From positions 1 through 43,911 of the forward strand of contig CAMZCT010000015.1 of NCBI GenBank assembly GCA_947305065.1: a stretch of 43,911 nt of DNA, given 5' to 3'. This document shows, one piece after another, positions 7,928 to 16,275 of the stretch. The notes under the pieces are model-generated. The model did not search any database and was not told where the DNA came from. It was given only the letters and a program-made list of their open reading frames with translations. Within the stretch, counting starts at the first letter, position 1. Every line of letters begins with the position of its first letter. Position numbers and translations under genes: made by a program. This DNA comes from an uncultured Mycoplasmatota bacterium (GTDB lineage Bacteria > Bacillota_I > Bacilli_A > RF39 > UBA660).

Positions 7928-8789
7928 TTAAAATACACTGCGATATTTTTTGTAAAATTCAATAGCTTCTACAATATAATTTTCAATATATCTTTTATCT
8001 CTTTTTATTAGATTCTTAGGTAATACTTTTTCAATTTTCCTTTTATTAAAATAGATTCTTTCGTTTTGATTTCCTTTCATTTGATCTAATATCTTTTCAA
8101 TCAATTCATATGATAATTTCTTTTTTTCACTTAATGCTCTAATCTTTCTTGCTTGAGCGTAACTTGGAGTAGCACCTAAATAAGCAATTGAATTATATAA
8201 TAATTTCTGTTCATCTTTTGTAAGATAAGATAGTTCAACTCCTGTTGTAAATCCTATAGTTAGATTGTATCTTGGATCTTTTGTTAATCTATTATCCACC
8301 AAATCTAATAACTCTTTTATTAAATAGGTTAATCTGATATATTTTCTTACTTTTTCTCTAGAGTCATTACCTTTTTTGCTTATTTTTTCAATTGAAGTTA
8401 ACTTCTGCACAAACTGTGTAGAAGTTTCTTTTTTTTCCCTGGTGCTTGATGGCATCTAGTTTCATTTTGTATGCATATGCTTTTTCAGAATATAATAATT
8501 TACTTCTATATATATTGGAATCAACCAAATATATAATTGCTTCTTCATCTGTTAGTTCCTTTATAATACATCTTGCCTTATCAATATTTAATAGCTCTAG
8601 TGCTTTCTTTCTTCTATGACCTGATATTAGTTCATATCTATCTTCTTTTTTCCTAACTATCAAAGGATTTATTAATCCGTTTTCCTTAATGCTATTCATT
8701 AACTCAAATAATGATTCATCTTCTTGCACTAAAAAAGGATGATTTCTAAATGAGTCTATTAGTGATAGTTCTAATAATTCTTCATTCAT
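7928..8789 (-). pseudogene. ParB-like protein, frameshifted at an A8 run
   Basis: Two reading frames together match the intact ParB-like protein at 671-1,585. The 5' part (8,388-8,789) carries the ParB domain with 'LISGHRRKKALELL' and 'SEKAYAYKMKLDAIKHQGKK'. The 3' part (7,928 to about 8,430) continues with 'KVRKYIRLTYLIKELLDLVD' to the C-terminus. The frames switch at eight A residues on the coding strand (8,429-8,436). Skipping one A restores one continuous protein of about 285 residues. No other damage is visible. It could be a recent mutation, a sequencing or assembly error, or transcriptional slippage at A8. The start ATG at 8,789 follows a GGAGG site and overlaps the end of the HTH gene. 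Confidence 0.75.
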
Positions 8790-9321
8790 TATTATCATCC
8801 TCCAAATTTAAATGTAAGACATATTCTATATACTCTGCATAGCTTATTTCTCTATTTTTTCTTTTTTCTCTCATATTAATCCATTTATTAAATGCTTTAA
8901 CAATATTTCTATTATTTGAACTAGGAATACTGCTAGCACATTTTAAATCTATTTCATAGCCTGGGAATTGTTCTTCTAACCATACCATTCTATATAGTTC
9001 ATCTATTGGATTAGTACCATCATATTTTCTAATAGCATTAATATTAACATCATAAACTTTGGCTAAATCTTCTAATATGTATGGCTTTGGTGATCTATCA
9101 TTTCTTTCATACTTTTGAATTGATCTTATTTTATTTTCTCCTGTTAAATGAGGACAAAGTTCCGCTACTTCTTTTGTAGACAATTGTCTATATTCTCTAA
9201 TATATTTAAGTCTTGCTCCTTGAGAGCAATCTTCTAATACTGGTTTAAAATACTCATATAATGTCTTATGTAATTCACTTTCAGACATTTCTTTGATATC
9301 TTCTGGTTTTATTTCTTTCAT
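8782..9321 (-). CDS. Helix-turn-helix regulator paired with ParB-like protein (second copy)
   Basis: A 179-residue paralogue of the protein at 1,572-2,051. Both carry a helix-turn-helix ('TKEVAELCPHLTGENKIRSI', then QKYERNDRSPKP), then 'AIRKYDGTNPIDELYRMVWL' and a 'REISYAEYIEY' tail. This copy has an extra N-terminal ~20 residues. It is the first gene downstream of ppdK in the integrated block and overlaps the frameshifted ParB-like gene. Its conserved position next to the element border suggests a control gene of this element family; that is inference. Confidence 0.75.
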   Translation of the reverse strand: MKEIKPEDIKEMSESELHKTLYEYFKPVLEDCSQGARLKYIREYRQLSTKEVAELCPHLTGENKIRSIQKYERNDRSPKPYILEDLAKVYDVNINAIRKYDGTNPIDELYRMVWLEEQFPGYEIDLKCASSIPSSNNRNIVKAFNKWINMREKRKNREISYAEYIEYVLHLNLEDDNNE

Positions 9322-9446
9322 TTTTTATAATTCCTTTCTTATTTATTTTCATATTGTTTTTTCTTTTTTTATTTATCATCTCCTTTATTAGAGCATCAAG
9401 TCTCTTTTTTAGTGCCTATTATATATTACTTTTTTTAAATAGAAAA

Positions 9447-9510
9447 GATGCGAGTATCAAAACGCATCTCATTAAAAAAGACCAAAAATTATAAATTTTC
9501 AGTCTTTTTT
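9447..9510 (-). terminator. Two terminator-like hairpins downstream of ppdK
   Basis: At 9,474-9,510 an A/T-rich stem (AAGAC / GTCTT) is followed on the minus strand by TTTTTT. At 9,447-9,468 a second stem (GATGCG / CGCATC) is followed by TTTTCTATTT. Together they separate ppdK from the accessory genes. Confidence 0.65.
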
Positions 9511-9531
9511 GATTAATTTATTTATTTTTGT

Positions 9532-9561
9532 ACAGGTCTTTAAAATCTTTTAAAGTCCTGT
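9532..9561. repeat. 30-bp inverted repeat next to the ppdK stop
   Basis: ACAGG-t-CTTTAAAA-tc-TTTTAAAG-t-CCTGT, two 14-base arms with one mismatch, 14 bp beyond the ppdK stop codon. On the minus strand it is not followed by a T run, so it is not an obvious terminator. It may be a protein-binding arm of the integrated element's end. Confidence 0.5.
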
Positions 9562-9575
9562 AAAATCAAGCTTTA

Positions 9576-12215
9576 TTACTTATTTTTCTTAGCTTGGTTC
9601 GCGCGTATGGCCGCTTGGGCAGCAGCTAGTCTAGCAATAGGAACTCTAAATGGTGAGCAAGATACATAAGTTAATCCTATGTTATGGCAGAATTCTACAG
9701 ATTGAGGATCTCCACCATGTTCACCACAAATTCCTAATTTAATATCAGGTCTAGTCTTCTTGCCTAAATCTACAGCCATTTTAACTAGTTTGCCAACTCC
9801 ATGTTGATCTAATTTAGCAAATGGATCTTGTTCGTAAATTTTGTTTTCATAATATGAACCTAAGAATTTACCAGCATCATCTCTTGAGAATCCAAAAGTC
9901 ATTTGAGTTAAGTCATTTGTTCCGAATGAGAAGAATTCTGCAGATTCTGCTATTTCATCAGCAAGTAATGCAGCACGAGGAATTTCAATCATTGTACCAA
10001 TATGGTATTCAATATCAGATTTCTTTTCTTCTTTAACTTTTTCTGCTGTTTCAACGACTATATTTTTAACAAAATCTAATTCTTTCTTTTCTCCAACAAG
10101 TGGAATCATGATTTCTGGAACGATATCGTAACCATCTTCTTCATGAACTTCGATAGCTGCTTCCATTAAAGCTCTAGTTTGCATTCTAGCTATTTCTGGA
10201 TAAGTAACAGCTAAACGGCAACCTCTATGTCCCATCATTGGGTTGAATTCATGTAATTCATCACATACTTCTTTAATATGATCAACAGTCATGTCCATAG
10301 CACTAGCCAATTCTTTCATTTCTGCATCAGTCTTTGGGATGAATTCATGTAGAGGTGGATCGATATAACGAACTGTCATAGGTAATCCTTTTAATTCTTT
10401 ATACATAGCTTTGAAATCACCTTTTTGATAAGGGATTAATAAGTCTAAATACTTTTCTCTGTCTTCTACTGTTTCAGATAGAATCATTCTTCTTAAGTTG
10501 AAGATTCTTTCTTCATCGAAGAACATATGCTCTGTACGGCATAGACCGATACCTTCTGCTCCAAGTTCAATAGCTTTAGCTGTATCTTTTGGAGTATCAG
10601 CATTAGTTCTAACTTTTAATGTTCTGATCTTGTCAGCCCATTCCATAACGCGACCAAATTCACCGGCGATTGTTGCGTCTACTGTTGGAATAGCACCATC
10701 ATAGATACAACCAGTAGTACCATCAATAGAGATTACATCTCCTTCATGGAATGCTTTTCCACCAAGTTCAAATTCTTTTTTAGCTTCATTCATCTTGATA
10801 TCTCCACAGCCAGATACACAACATGAACCCATACCACGAGCAACAACTGCAGCATGAGAAGTCATACCACCACGTACTGTTAAGATACCTTGAGCAACTT
10901 TCATACCAGTAATATCTTCTGGAGATGTTTCAAGTCTAACAAGAACTACTTTTTTCTTCTTTTCAGCCCATTTTTCAGCATCTTCAGCTGTAAATACGAT
11001 TTGACCACAAGCGGCACCTGGAGATGCTCCTAAACCTTTACCGATTGGCGTAGCTTCTTTGATAGCTTTAGCATCAAATTGTGGATGCAATAATGTATCT
11101 AAGTTTCTTGGATCTATCATTGCTACAGCTTCTTCTTCTGTACGCATTCCTTCATCAACTAAATCACAAGCAATTTTTAAAGCTGCTTGAGCAGTTCTCT
11201 TTCCATTACGAGTTTGTAGCATATATAATTTACCATGTTCAACAGTAAATTCCATATCTTGCATATCTCTATAGTGTTCTTCAAGAGTTTTGCATACTTT
11301 TTGGAATTCAGCAAATGCTTCAGGGAATTTATCAGCCATTTCAGCAATCTTCATTGGTGTACGAACACCAGCAACAACATCTTCACCTTGAGCATTTGTT
11401 AAGAATTCACCAAATAGTCCTTTTTCACCAGTAGCTGGGTCACGAGTAAAGGCAACACCTGTTCCACAATCATCACCCATGTTACCAAAAGCCATTGATT
11501 GAACGTTAACTGCAGTTCCCCAAGAATAAGGAATGTCATTGTCTCTTCTGTATACGTTAGCTCTTGGATTATCCCATGAACGGAATACAGCTTTAATAGC
11601 TCCCATTAATTGTTCTTTAGGATCATCTGGGAAGTCACTACCAATTTTTTCTTTGTATTCTGCTTTAAATTGATTAGCTAATTCTTTTAAATCTTCAGCT
11701 GTTAATTCTACATCTTGTTTTACGCCTTTTTCTTCTTTCATCTTGTCGATTAATTCTTCAAAGTATTTCTTTCCAACTTCCATAACAACATCAGAATACA
11801 TTTGAATGAATCTTCTGTAACAATCCCAAGCCCATCTTGGATTATTAGATTTTTCTGCTATTACTTCAACAACATCTTCATTTAAACCTAAATTAAGTAT
11901 TGTATCCATCATACCAGGCATAGAAGCTCTAGCTCCTGATCTTACTGAAACTAATAATGGATTTTCTTTGTCACCAAATTTCTTTCCAGTAATATCTTCC
12001 ATTTTACCTATATACTCATTTATTTGTGATTGGATTTCTTGGTTAATTTCACAGCCATCTTCATAATATTGAGTACATGCTTCTGTAGTAATTGTAAATC
12101 CTTGAGGTACTGGTAAACCTATATTAGTCATCTCTGCTAGGTTTGCACCTTTACCACCAAGTAATTCACGCATATCTGCATTTCCTTCTGTAAATAGATA
12201 TACATATTTGTGCAC
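9576..12215 (-). CDS. ppdK: Pyruvate, phosphate dikinase
   Basis: 879 residues, full length. It interconverts pyruvate, ATP and phosphate with PEP, AMP and pyrophosphate in cytosolic carbon metabolism. Residues about 1-340 are the ATP-grasp domain ('LGGKGANLAEMTNIGLPVPQ'). The swivelling phosphohistidine domain has 'GGMTSHAAVVARGMG' around residue 450. The C-terminal TIM barrel carries the PEP/pyruvate site with 'GICGEHGG' and catalytic Cys in 'YVSCSPFRVPIARLA'. The start is GTG after a strong AAGGAGG. A TATAAT at 12,247-12,252 may be its -10. The last ~12 codons are oddly GC-rich (GCGGCCATACGCGCG) compared with the rest, as if the 3' end had been replaced by an integrating element; AT-rich equivalents occur at about 4,550, 3,740 and 2,260. 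Confidence 0.97.
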   Translation of the reverse strand: MHKYVYLFTEGNADMRELLGGKGANLAEMTNIGLPVPQGFTITTEACTQYYEDGCEINQEIQSQINEYIGKMEDITGKKFGDKENPLLVSVRSGARASMPGMMDTILNLGLNEDVVEVIAEKSNNPRWAWDCYRRFIQMYSDVVMEVGKKYFEELIDKMKEEKGVKQDVELTAEDLKELANQFKAEYKEKIGSDFPDDPKEQLMGAIKAVFRSWDNPRANVYRRDNDIPYSWGTAVNVQSMAFGNMGDDCGTGVAFTRDPATGEKGLFGEFLTNAQGEDVVAGVRTPMKIAEMADKFPEAFAEFQKVCKTLEEHYRDMQDMEFTVEHGKLYMLQTRNGKRTAQAALKIACDLVDEGMRTEEEAVAMIDPRNLDTLLHPQFDAKAIKEATPIGKGLGASPGAACGQIVFTAEDAEKWAEKKKKVVLVRLETSPEDITGMKVAQGILTVRGGMTSHAAVVARGMGSCCVSGCGDIKMNEAKKEFELGGKAFHEGDVISIDGTTGCIYDGAIPTVDATIAGEFGRVMEWADKIRTLKVRTNADTPKDTAKAIELGAEGIGLCRTEHMFFDEERIFNLRRMILSETVEDREKYLDLLIPYQKGDFKAMYKELKGLPMTVRYIDPPLHEFIPKTDAEMKELASAMDMTVDHIKEVCDELHEFNPMMGHRGCRLAVTYPEIARMQTRALMEAAIEVHEEDGYDIVPEIMIPLVGEKKELDFVKNIVVETAEKVKEEKKSDIEYHIGTMIEIPRAALLADEIAESAEFFSFGTNDLTQMTFGFSRDDAGKFLGSYYENKIYEQDPFAKLDQHGVGKLVKMAVDLGKKTRPDIKLGICGEHGGDPQSVEFCHNIGLTYVSCSPFRVPIARLAAAQAAIRANQAKKNK

Positions 12216-12310
12216 AATTATTCCTCCTTTTGTGTTTCACTACAAAATTATATCAAAAACGAGGAATAAAGTAGATAAATACCGATATTTTTTGACATAA
12301 TTTTACGTAT

Positions 12311-12427
12311 TTACCTTAGTATTTTAGGCTCATATTCGCTACCGTGTTCTTCTATAGTTTGATTTACATTTATTACATATCTTCTGACTAAGCAGTTATC
12401 TGTTTCATTGTAGTAAGTATTGGTCAT
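12311..12427 (-). CDS. Possible 38-residue small protein
   Basis: ATG at 12,427, eight bases after a GGTGGA site, followed by 38 codons and TAA. The product is polar, with one Cys and a Tyr/Asn-rich start (MTNTYYNETDNCLVRRY). It follows the nucleotidyltransferase gene by 36 bp on the same strand. No family is recognised. The ribosome binding site and clean frame support it, but a chance frame is not excluded. Confidence 0.4.
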   Translation of the reverse strand: MTNTYYNETDNCLVRRYVINVNQTIEEHGSEYEPKILR

Positions 12428-12463
12428 TATTCCACCCAATCTTTCTATAACAAAATCTCCTTT

Positions 12464-13189
12464 CTATAATTTGCTTTTCAATTTAAAGTTATTAATGTTA
12501 AAGTTTCCATCTTCCATAACATAGTTATAGAGATTTTCAATATTTTTTTCATTAGGATTATCAAAGCAATTAATTACTAGTTTATTAAAATAATTATTAG
12601 GAAATTTATTTATTTTATAATTCTTACGATATTCTTCATCTTTGAAGACTCTTTCGATCTTTTGAGGCGGTAATAATAGGTAATCATTGTTATATAAATA
12701 TGCTTCTATAATTGCTTGTAAAGCATTATAATATGGCATTTTTTTATGATACTTACAAGCTTTATAATCATCATACATATCCCAGGCATGGTAGTAATAT
12801 TGATTATCCTTTTTATTCTTTTTGTTTAAGTAATAATGAGCTTTTCTTCTTAATTTTCTAATTATCTCTTTATTTCCATAGATTAACTTCCCATTTATAA
12901 GCATATTGGCCATACTTCCACCATGTCCTCTTTTGTCTTTTTTTAAGTATTCTTCTACTTTAGGAATAGGATTCATAAAGTATTCAATTAAGTAATTATC
13001 TATTAATAAATTTCCTCTTTCGCGATATTTTATTTTTTCTTTTAAAATTATATATATGTCGATGTCACTGTATTCGTTATTATTCCCTACAGCGTAACTT
13101 CCTACTAGTAGTATTGCTTCGACATCTTTTAGATTAATGTTTTCTTTAATAAATTTGTCTATTATCTCTCTATGAGGGATAAGTCCCAC
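12464..13189 (-). CDS. Nucleotidyltransferase-domain protein
   Basis: 241 residues. Residues about 20-60 hold the nucleotidyltransferase signature 'LLVGSYAVGNNNEYSDIDIY', that is G-S-x-A-x-G followed by S-D-x-D, with the two Asp expected to bind metal. 'GHGGSMANML' and a helical C-terminal part with many Tyr and Lys follow. The layout resembles aminoglycoside nucleotidyltransferase-like and DUF4037-type proteins rather than the small MNT antitoxins. The substrate cannot be told from sequence. The start appears to be GTG at 13,189; its ribosome binding site is weak. Monocistronic or with the small protein downstream. Confidence 0.75.
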   Translation of the reverse strand: MGLIPHREIIDKFIKENINLKDVEAILLVGSYAVGNNNEYSDIDIYIILKEKIKYRERGNLLIDNYLIEYFMNPIPKVEEYLKKDKRGHGGSMANMLINGKLIYGNKEIIRKLRRKAHYYLNKKNKKDNQYYYHAWDMYDDYKACKYHKKMPYYNALQAIIEAYLYNNDYLLLPPQKIERVFKDEEYRKNYKINKFPNNYFNKLVINCFDNPNEKNIENLYNYVMEDGNFNINNFKLKSKL

Positions 13190-13254
13190 AATCTTTCATT
13201 TTTATTCCTTCTTTCTATTTATATTCTCTTACATACTCTCTTTTTTATCTTTTT

Positions 13255-13290
13255 AAAAAACAAAGAGAGTCACATATAACGATGTGACTC
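13255..13290 (-). terminator. Terminator after the small-protein gene
   Basis: Nine-pair stem GAGTCACAT / ATGTGACTC (13,267-13,275 and 13,282-13,290), followed on the minus strand by TCTTTGTTTTTT. Directly before it (13,283-13,310) is a motif also found at 13,545-13,573 in the leader. Confidence 0.85.
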
Positions 13291-13329
13291 CGAATTACTT
13301 CGTGTAGGAATTATTGTTCCCTATGTAGC

Positions 13330-13476
13330 TTAATATACATACTCACAAAGAGTACGAATCTGTCTCGCTAGGTAATATTTATGTATGACAAAATAGAACC
13401 TATCAAGAATAGATCGTACGAAATTTTCAAGGCGTTTGAAACCGGATTGGGTTTGTTTTGTGTCTATTTTCATCAT
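13330..13476 (-). CDS. Small basic protein behind an attenuated leader
   Basis: 48 residues from the first ATG at 13,476, preceded by a near-perfect AAAGGAGGTGAT site eight bases upstream. The product is basic and aromatic (K, R, F, Y), with 'GFKRLENFVRSILDRFYFVI' and a C-terminal Cys-Glu-Tyr-Val-Tyr. It has no signal peptide or clear membrane helix and no family I recognise. It has its own promoter, a ~137-nt leader with an internal terminator, and a terminator after the stop, so it is an independent transcription unit. Longer readings starting at 13,584 run through the leader structure and are unlikely. Confidence 0.6.
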   Translation of the reverse strand: MMKIDTKQTQSGFKRLENFVRSILDRFYFVIHKYYLARQIRTLCEYVY

Positions 13477-13520
13477 AAATATCACCTCCTTTTTCTCTTG
13501 CTCGCGTTTTAAAAAGATAT

Positions 13521-13613
13521 AAAAAAGCCACGAACAAATAAAATTCGTGACTCCGATTATGTATCGTGTAGGTTTCCCCAGCACAGCTCGTATTTACTTA
13601 TGTGCTCTCACTG
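13521..13613 (-). promoter_or_regulatory. Structured leader with intrinsic terminator (candidate attenuator)
   Basis: From the predicted transcript start near 13,612 the RNA can form a stem CCCA/TGGG plus GCACA/TGTGC, then a small hairpin CGAT-N5-ATCG. Next comes an eight-pair terminator stem GTCACGAA / TTCGTGGC (13,527-13,551) with six T, all before the ribosome binding site. The motif CCTACACGA-N5-TCGGAGTCAC recurs after the gene with compensating changes in the small hairpin (CGAA/TTCG), which supports a real RNA structure. I do not recognise it as a known riboswitch. Confidence 0.55.
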
Positions 13614-13618
13614 GGTAC

Positions 13619-13647
13619 AAGATAACACTAAATTATTTGTTTGTCAA
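13619..13647 (-). promoter_or_regulatory. Promoter of the small-protein unit
   Basis: TTGACA (13,642-13,647), 17-bp spacer, TATCTT (13,619-13,624) on the minus strand; a near-consensus housekeeping promoter. Confidence 0.75.
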
Positions 13648-13655
13648 ATTTCTTT

Positions 13656-15236
13656 TTAATTATGATATGTTAAGCTATCATCTTCATCATAACTAAACAT
13701 TTCACTTAAGGCTTTAAAGAAATCTTTATTCGCATAGTCTAAATCCATATTGCCCTCAGCAAAATCGACTTTACCACGTGAGGTTGACTGAATTACATTC
13801 ATAACAGATGTTGAAGTAAAGTATTCATCATCACTAGAGTGACCATAGTATAAACTATCAATTTCTTGGCTTGTATTATATAACCAACCAGATACATCTC
13901 CACCATGTCCCCATATAGAGAATCTATCACCTATTTCATCTAGTTTATCAATGTAATCGGCATTTATATAAACCCCTGTGGCATAACCCATTTCTTCCAT
14001 TGCTTCACAAAACATTATTATTCTTTCAACTTGGGCAATTCTTGATTCTTCATCATATGTTAGTTCTTCTGCGCAACCCTCCTCAACATCTATATAGATC
14101 GGTCTATTAACTCGATAATAGTGACCGTCTTCAGCTTTTAAACTTTCTAAAACAAAGGAGATTTCTTTTTTCATTTCTTCTTTAGAATGGGCACGGGTAA
14201 AATAATATAAACCAGTGTTAATATTGTTTTCTTCGCAGCCTGCCATATTTTCTCGATAACGTTTATCTAATAAATAATTTCCGTCTTCGTCTTTAACTGC
14301 GGCATCACCTATTCTAACAATTGCAAAATCAATTTCTTCAGATGCTTTTTCCCAGTCTATTTCCCCATTATGTTGGGAAACATCGATTCCTATGTCGTAT
14401 TTTTCTCTATCTACTTTAGCATGGCTTGTTTCTTCGTATTCTTCTTTGATATCTTCTTCTTTCTCTTCTTCAACAAAAGATTCTTCAGAATTATTTAGAA
14501 TTTCTTCGTTATCATATTTACTTGGAATTATTATTGTTTGTCCATCGTATATCAGATTAAAGTCATCTAAGCAGTTATACTCTCCTAATTCTTCATAATC
14601 GATATCAAAGTTTTCAGCTATATCTACTAATGTATCCCCGGATTGAATAGTATATTCATAATCTTCGACAAAGTGACTATCGTCATTTTTAATATTTGTA
14701 AGATCTAAACCCTTTTTATAATATACTTTGTCTTTATAGTATATTATGTCATAATTTTCATCTTTCTTTTTTGTTTTGAAGGCTTTTTTAGAATTACATA
14801 CTATCATTGTCATGTATTGATCGTTATGTTCAACTAATTTTTCTAATTGTTTATCTTCGCCGATTAAAATAAATTTAATACCATTAGCAAGTAGTTTATC
14901 AGCTATTTGACCAACATAATTTAGATATTCATCTTCTTCATCATGAGTTCTAATATGATTATCTATAGTTATATAAATCATACCAATATTCTTCTCAGAT
15001 ATAGAATTTTTAATATCATCTACTAAGCTATAAGCTTTATTATAATTAAGATCCATATCTAAATCTATTTGTATATTTGTTAATTTTTCTTCACTAATAT
15101 TATCAATGTTATCATCTGCCATAACAATAGCAGAATAATTATAACTAGGAATAGCATTTGTTGCGCAACCAGTAAGTGAGGTTAATCCTAATGTAGCACA
15201 TAAATAATAAGTCATAAATATGGTGTTCTTTTTCAT
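13656..15236 (-). CDS. Lipoprotein GH25 lysozyme with LysM domain
   Basis: About 526 residues from the ATG at 15,236, nine bases after AAAGGGG (an ATG at 15,245 abuts that site). A lipoprotein signal ends in 'LTSLTGC'. Residues about 45-185 are an unassigned alpha/beta region. A LysM domain follows ('YTIQSGDTLVDIAENFDIDY' up to 'GQTIIIP'), then an acidic linker and a GH25 muramidase domain ('YDIGIDVSQHNGEIDWEKA', 'RPIYIDVEEG', 'GYATGVYIN'). The DxSxxNG start and the D-x-E pair are the family's catalytic features. It likely cleaves peptidoglycan at the cell surface in growth or remodelling. It has its own promoter. Confidence 0.92.
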   Translation of the reverse strand: MKKNTIFMTYYLCATLGLTSLTGCATNAIPSYNYSAIVMADDNIDNISEEKLTNIQIDLDMDLNYNKAYSLVDDIKNSISEKNIGMIYITIDNHIRTHDEEDEYLNYVGQIADKLLANGIKFILIGEDKQLEKLVEHNDQYMTMIVCNSKKAFKTKKKDENYDIIYYKDKVYYKKGLDLTNIKNDDSHFVEDYEYTIQSGDTLVDIAENFDIDYEELGEYNCLDDFNLIYDGQTIIIPSKYDNEEILNNSEESFVEEEKEEDIKEEYEETSHAKVDREKYDIGIDVSQHNGEIDWEKASEEIDFAIVRIGDAAVKDEDGNYLLDKRYRENMAGCEENNINTGLYYFTRAHSKEEMKKEISFVLESLKAEDGHYYRVNRPIYIDVEEGCAEELTYDEESRIAQVERIIMFCEAMEEMGYATGVYINADYIDKLDEIGDRFSIWGHGGDVSGWLYNTSQEIDSLYYGHSSDDEYFTSTSVMNVIQSTSRGKVDFAEGNMDLDYANKDFFKALSEMFSYDEDDSLTYHN

Positions 15237-15262
15237 ATTCCGCATCCCCTTTAAGCATCAAC

Positions 15263-15291
15263 ATTATAATACGATATTTAAAATCTGTAAA
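15263..15291 (-). promoter_or_regulatory. Promoter of the GH25 lysozyme gene
   Basis: TTTACA (15,286-15,291), 17-bp spacer, TATAAT (15,263-15,268) on the minus strand, 27 bp upstream of the start codon. Confidence 0.75.
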
Positions 15292-15312
15292 GTTTTACTA
15301 TATTTTCCTTTA

Positions 15313-16215
15313 TTATTCTTTAGTTCTTGGAAAAGCATGAAGATATTCTTGTCTTAATCTATCGCTAGTAACATGAGTATAGATTTGCGTAGTAGATAGT
15401 GAAGAATGACCTAGAAGTTCTTGAACACTTTTTAAATCTGCTCCATTATTAAGAAGATCTGTAGCAAAGGTATGTCTTAATACATGGGGAGATATATGAT
15501 GTTTAATCGCTAATTCTTCAATGGTTTTATTGATAATATTTTCGATACTTCTACTAGTTATTTTATTTCCCAATCTATTTAGTATTAAATAATCATTTTT
15601 CTTAACATTTAGCAACTCTGGTCTTGCTTCATCTAAGTAGATATCTAGTACTTCTTCAGCATATTCTCCATAGTATGTTAATCTTTCTTTAGAGCCTTTT
15701 CCTAGTACTCTTATTTCTCTATTTCTTTGATTTATATCATGTATTTTTAAATTAACTAATTCCGAAACACGTAAACCTGATGCATATAATAATTCAATAA
15801 TAAGACGATTACGAATATTTAGAGGGTTATCTAGAGGAATAAATTTAATTATGTCTGTAAGTTCATTATATTGTAAAAAGTTAGGAATTCTTTTATCCTT
15901 TTTAGGGTTTTTAATACTCTTAAAAGGGTTATTATCTACAATATTATGAATTTCTAGAAATGTATAAAAATGTCTTAGGGCACTTAACATTCTTGAAATA
16001 CTACTTTTGGAAGAATTACATTCGCTCTCTTCTTTAAGTAATATTCTTATTTCATCCTTTGTAATATGTTTATAATCTATTTCAGGATGTTTATGAAGAA
16101 AAGTGACAAATTTATTTGATAGATCATTATCATAACTATTTATAGTTGTTTCGGGATATCTTCTTTCATTGATTAAATATTTTTTAAATTTCAAGATATT
16201 ATCTTCTATTTTCAT
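15313..16215 (-). CDS. xerD: XerC/XerD-type tyrosine recombinase
   Basis: 300 residues, the usual Xer length. The N-terminal SAM-like core-binding domain (about 1-90) is followed by the catalytic domain, with Arg in 'YASGLRVSELVNL', 'HVLRHTFATDLLN', 'LGHSSLSTTQIYTHV' (catalytic His and the nucleophile Tyr in TQIYTH). Xer proteins resolve chromosome dimers at dif. The housekeeping setting (no neighbouring element genes or repeats) favours this over an integrase of a mobile element; XerC versus XerD cannot be settled here. Confidence 0.85.
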   Translation of the reverse strand: MKIEDNILKFKKYLINERRYPETTINSYDNDLSNKFVTFLHKHPEIDYKHITKDEIRILLKEESECNSSKSSISRMLSALRHFYTFLEIHNIVDNNPFKSIKNPKKDKRIPNFLQYNELTDIIKFIPLDNPLNIRNRLIIELLYASGLRVSELVNLKIHDINQRNREIRVLGKGSKERLTYYGEYAEEVLDIYLDEARPELLNVKKNDYLILNRLGNKITSRSIENIINKTIEELAIKHHISPHVLRHTFATDLLNNGADLKSVQELLGHSSLSTTQIYTHVTSDRLRQEYLHAFPRTKE

Positions 16216-16242
16216 AATATCACCTATCTATATTTTACCACA

Positions 16243-16275
16243 AAAAAAGCATATTAAATATACTTTGTATATGCT
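16243..16275 (-). terminator. Terminator overlapping the end of the 16,254 gene
   Basis: Stem around GCATATA / TATTAATATGC, followed on the minus strand by seven T; it includes the stop codon of the upstream gene. Confidence 0.65.

Noticed and set aside
9322..9446. Small gene after AAAGGAG near 9,370
   Set aside because: The ATG abuts the site and the frame is Lys/Asn homopolymer-like, with no support.
13330..13584. 84-residue version of the small protein starting at 13,584
   Set aside because: It would be translated through the leader terminator and its start has no ribosome binding site; the ATG at 13,476 has a near-perfect one.
15313..16215. Xer-type recombinase as the integrase of the ppdK island
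   Set aside because: It is a standard-length Xer protein in a housekeeping setting 3 kb beyond the other side of ppdK; the serine recombinase inside the bounded block is the better candidate.
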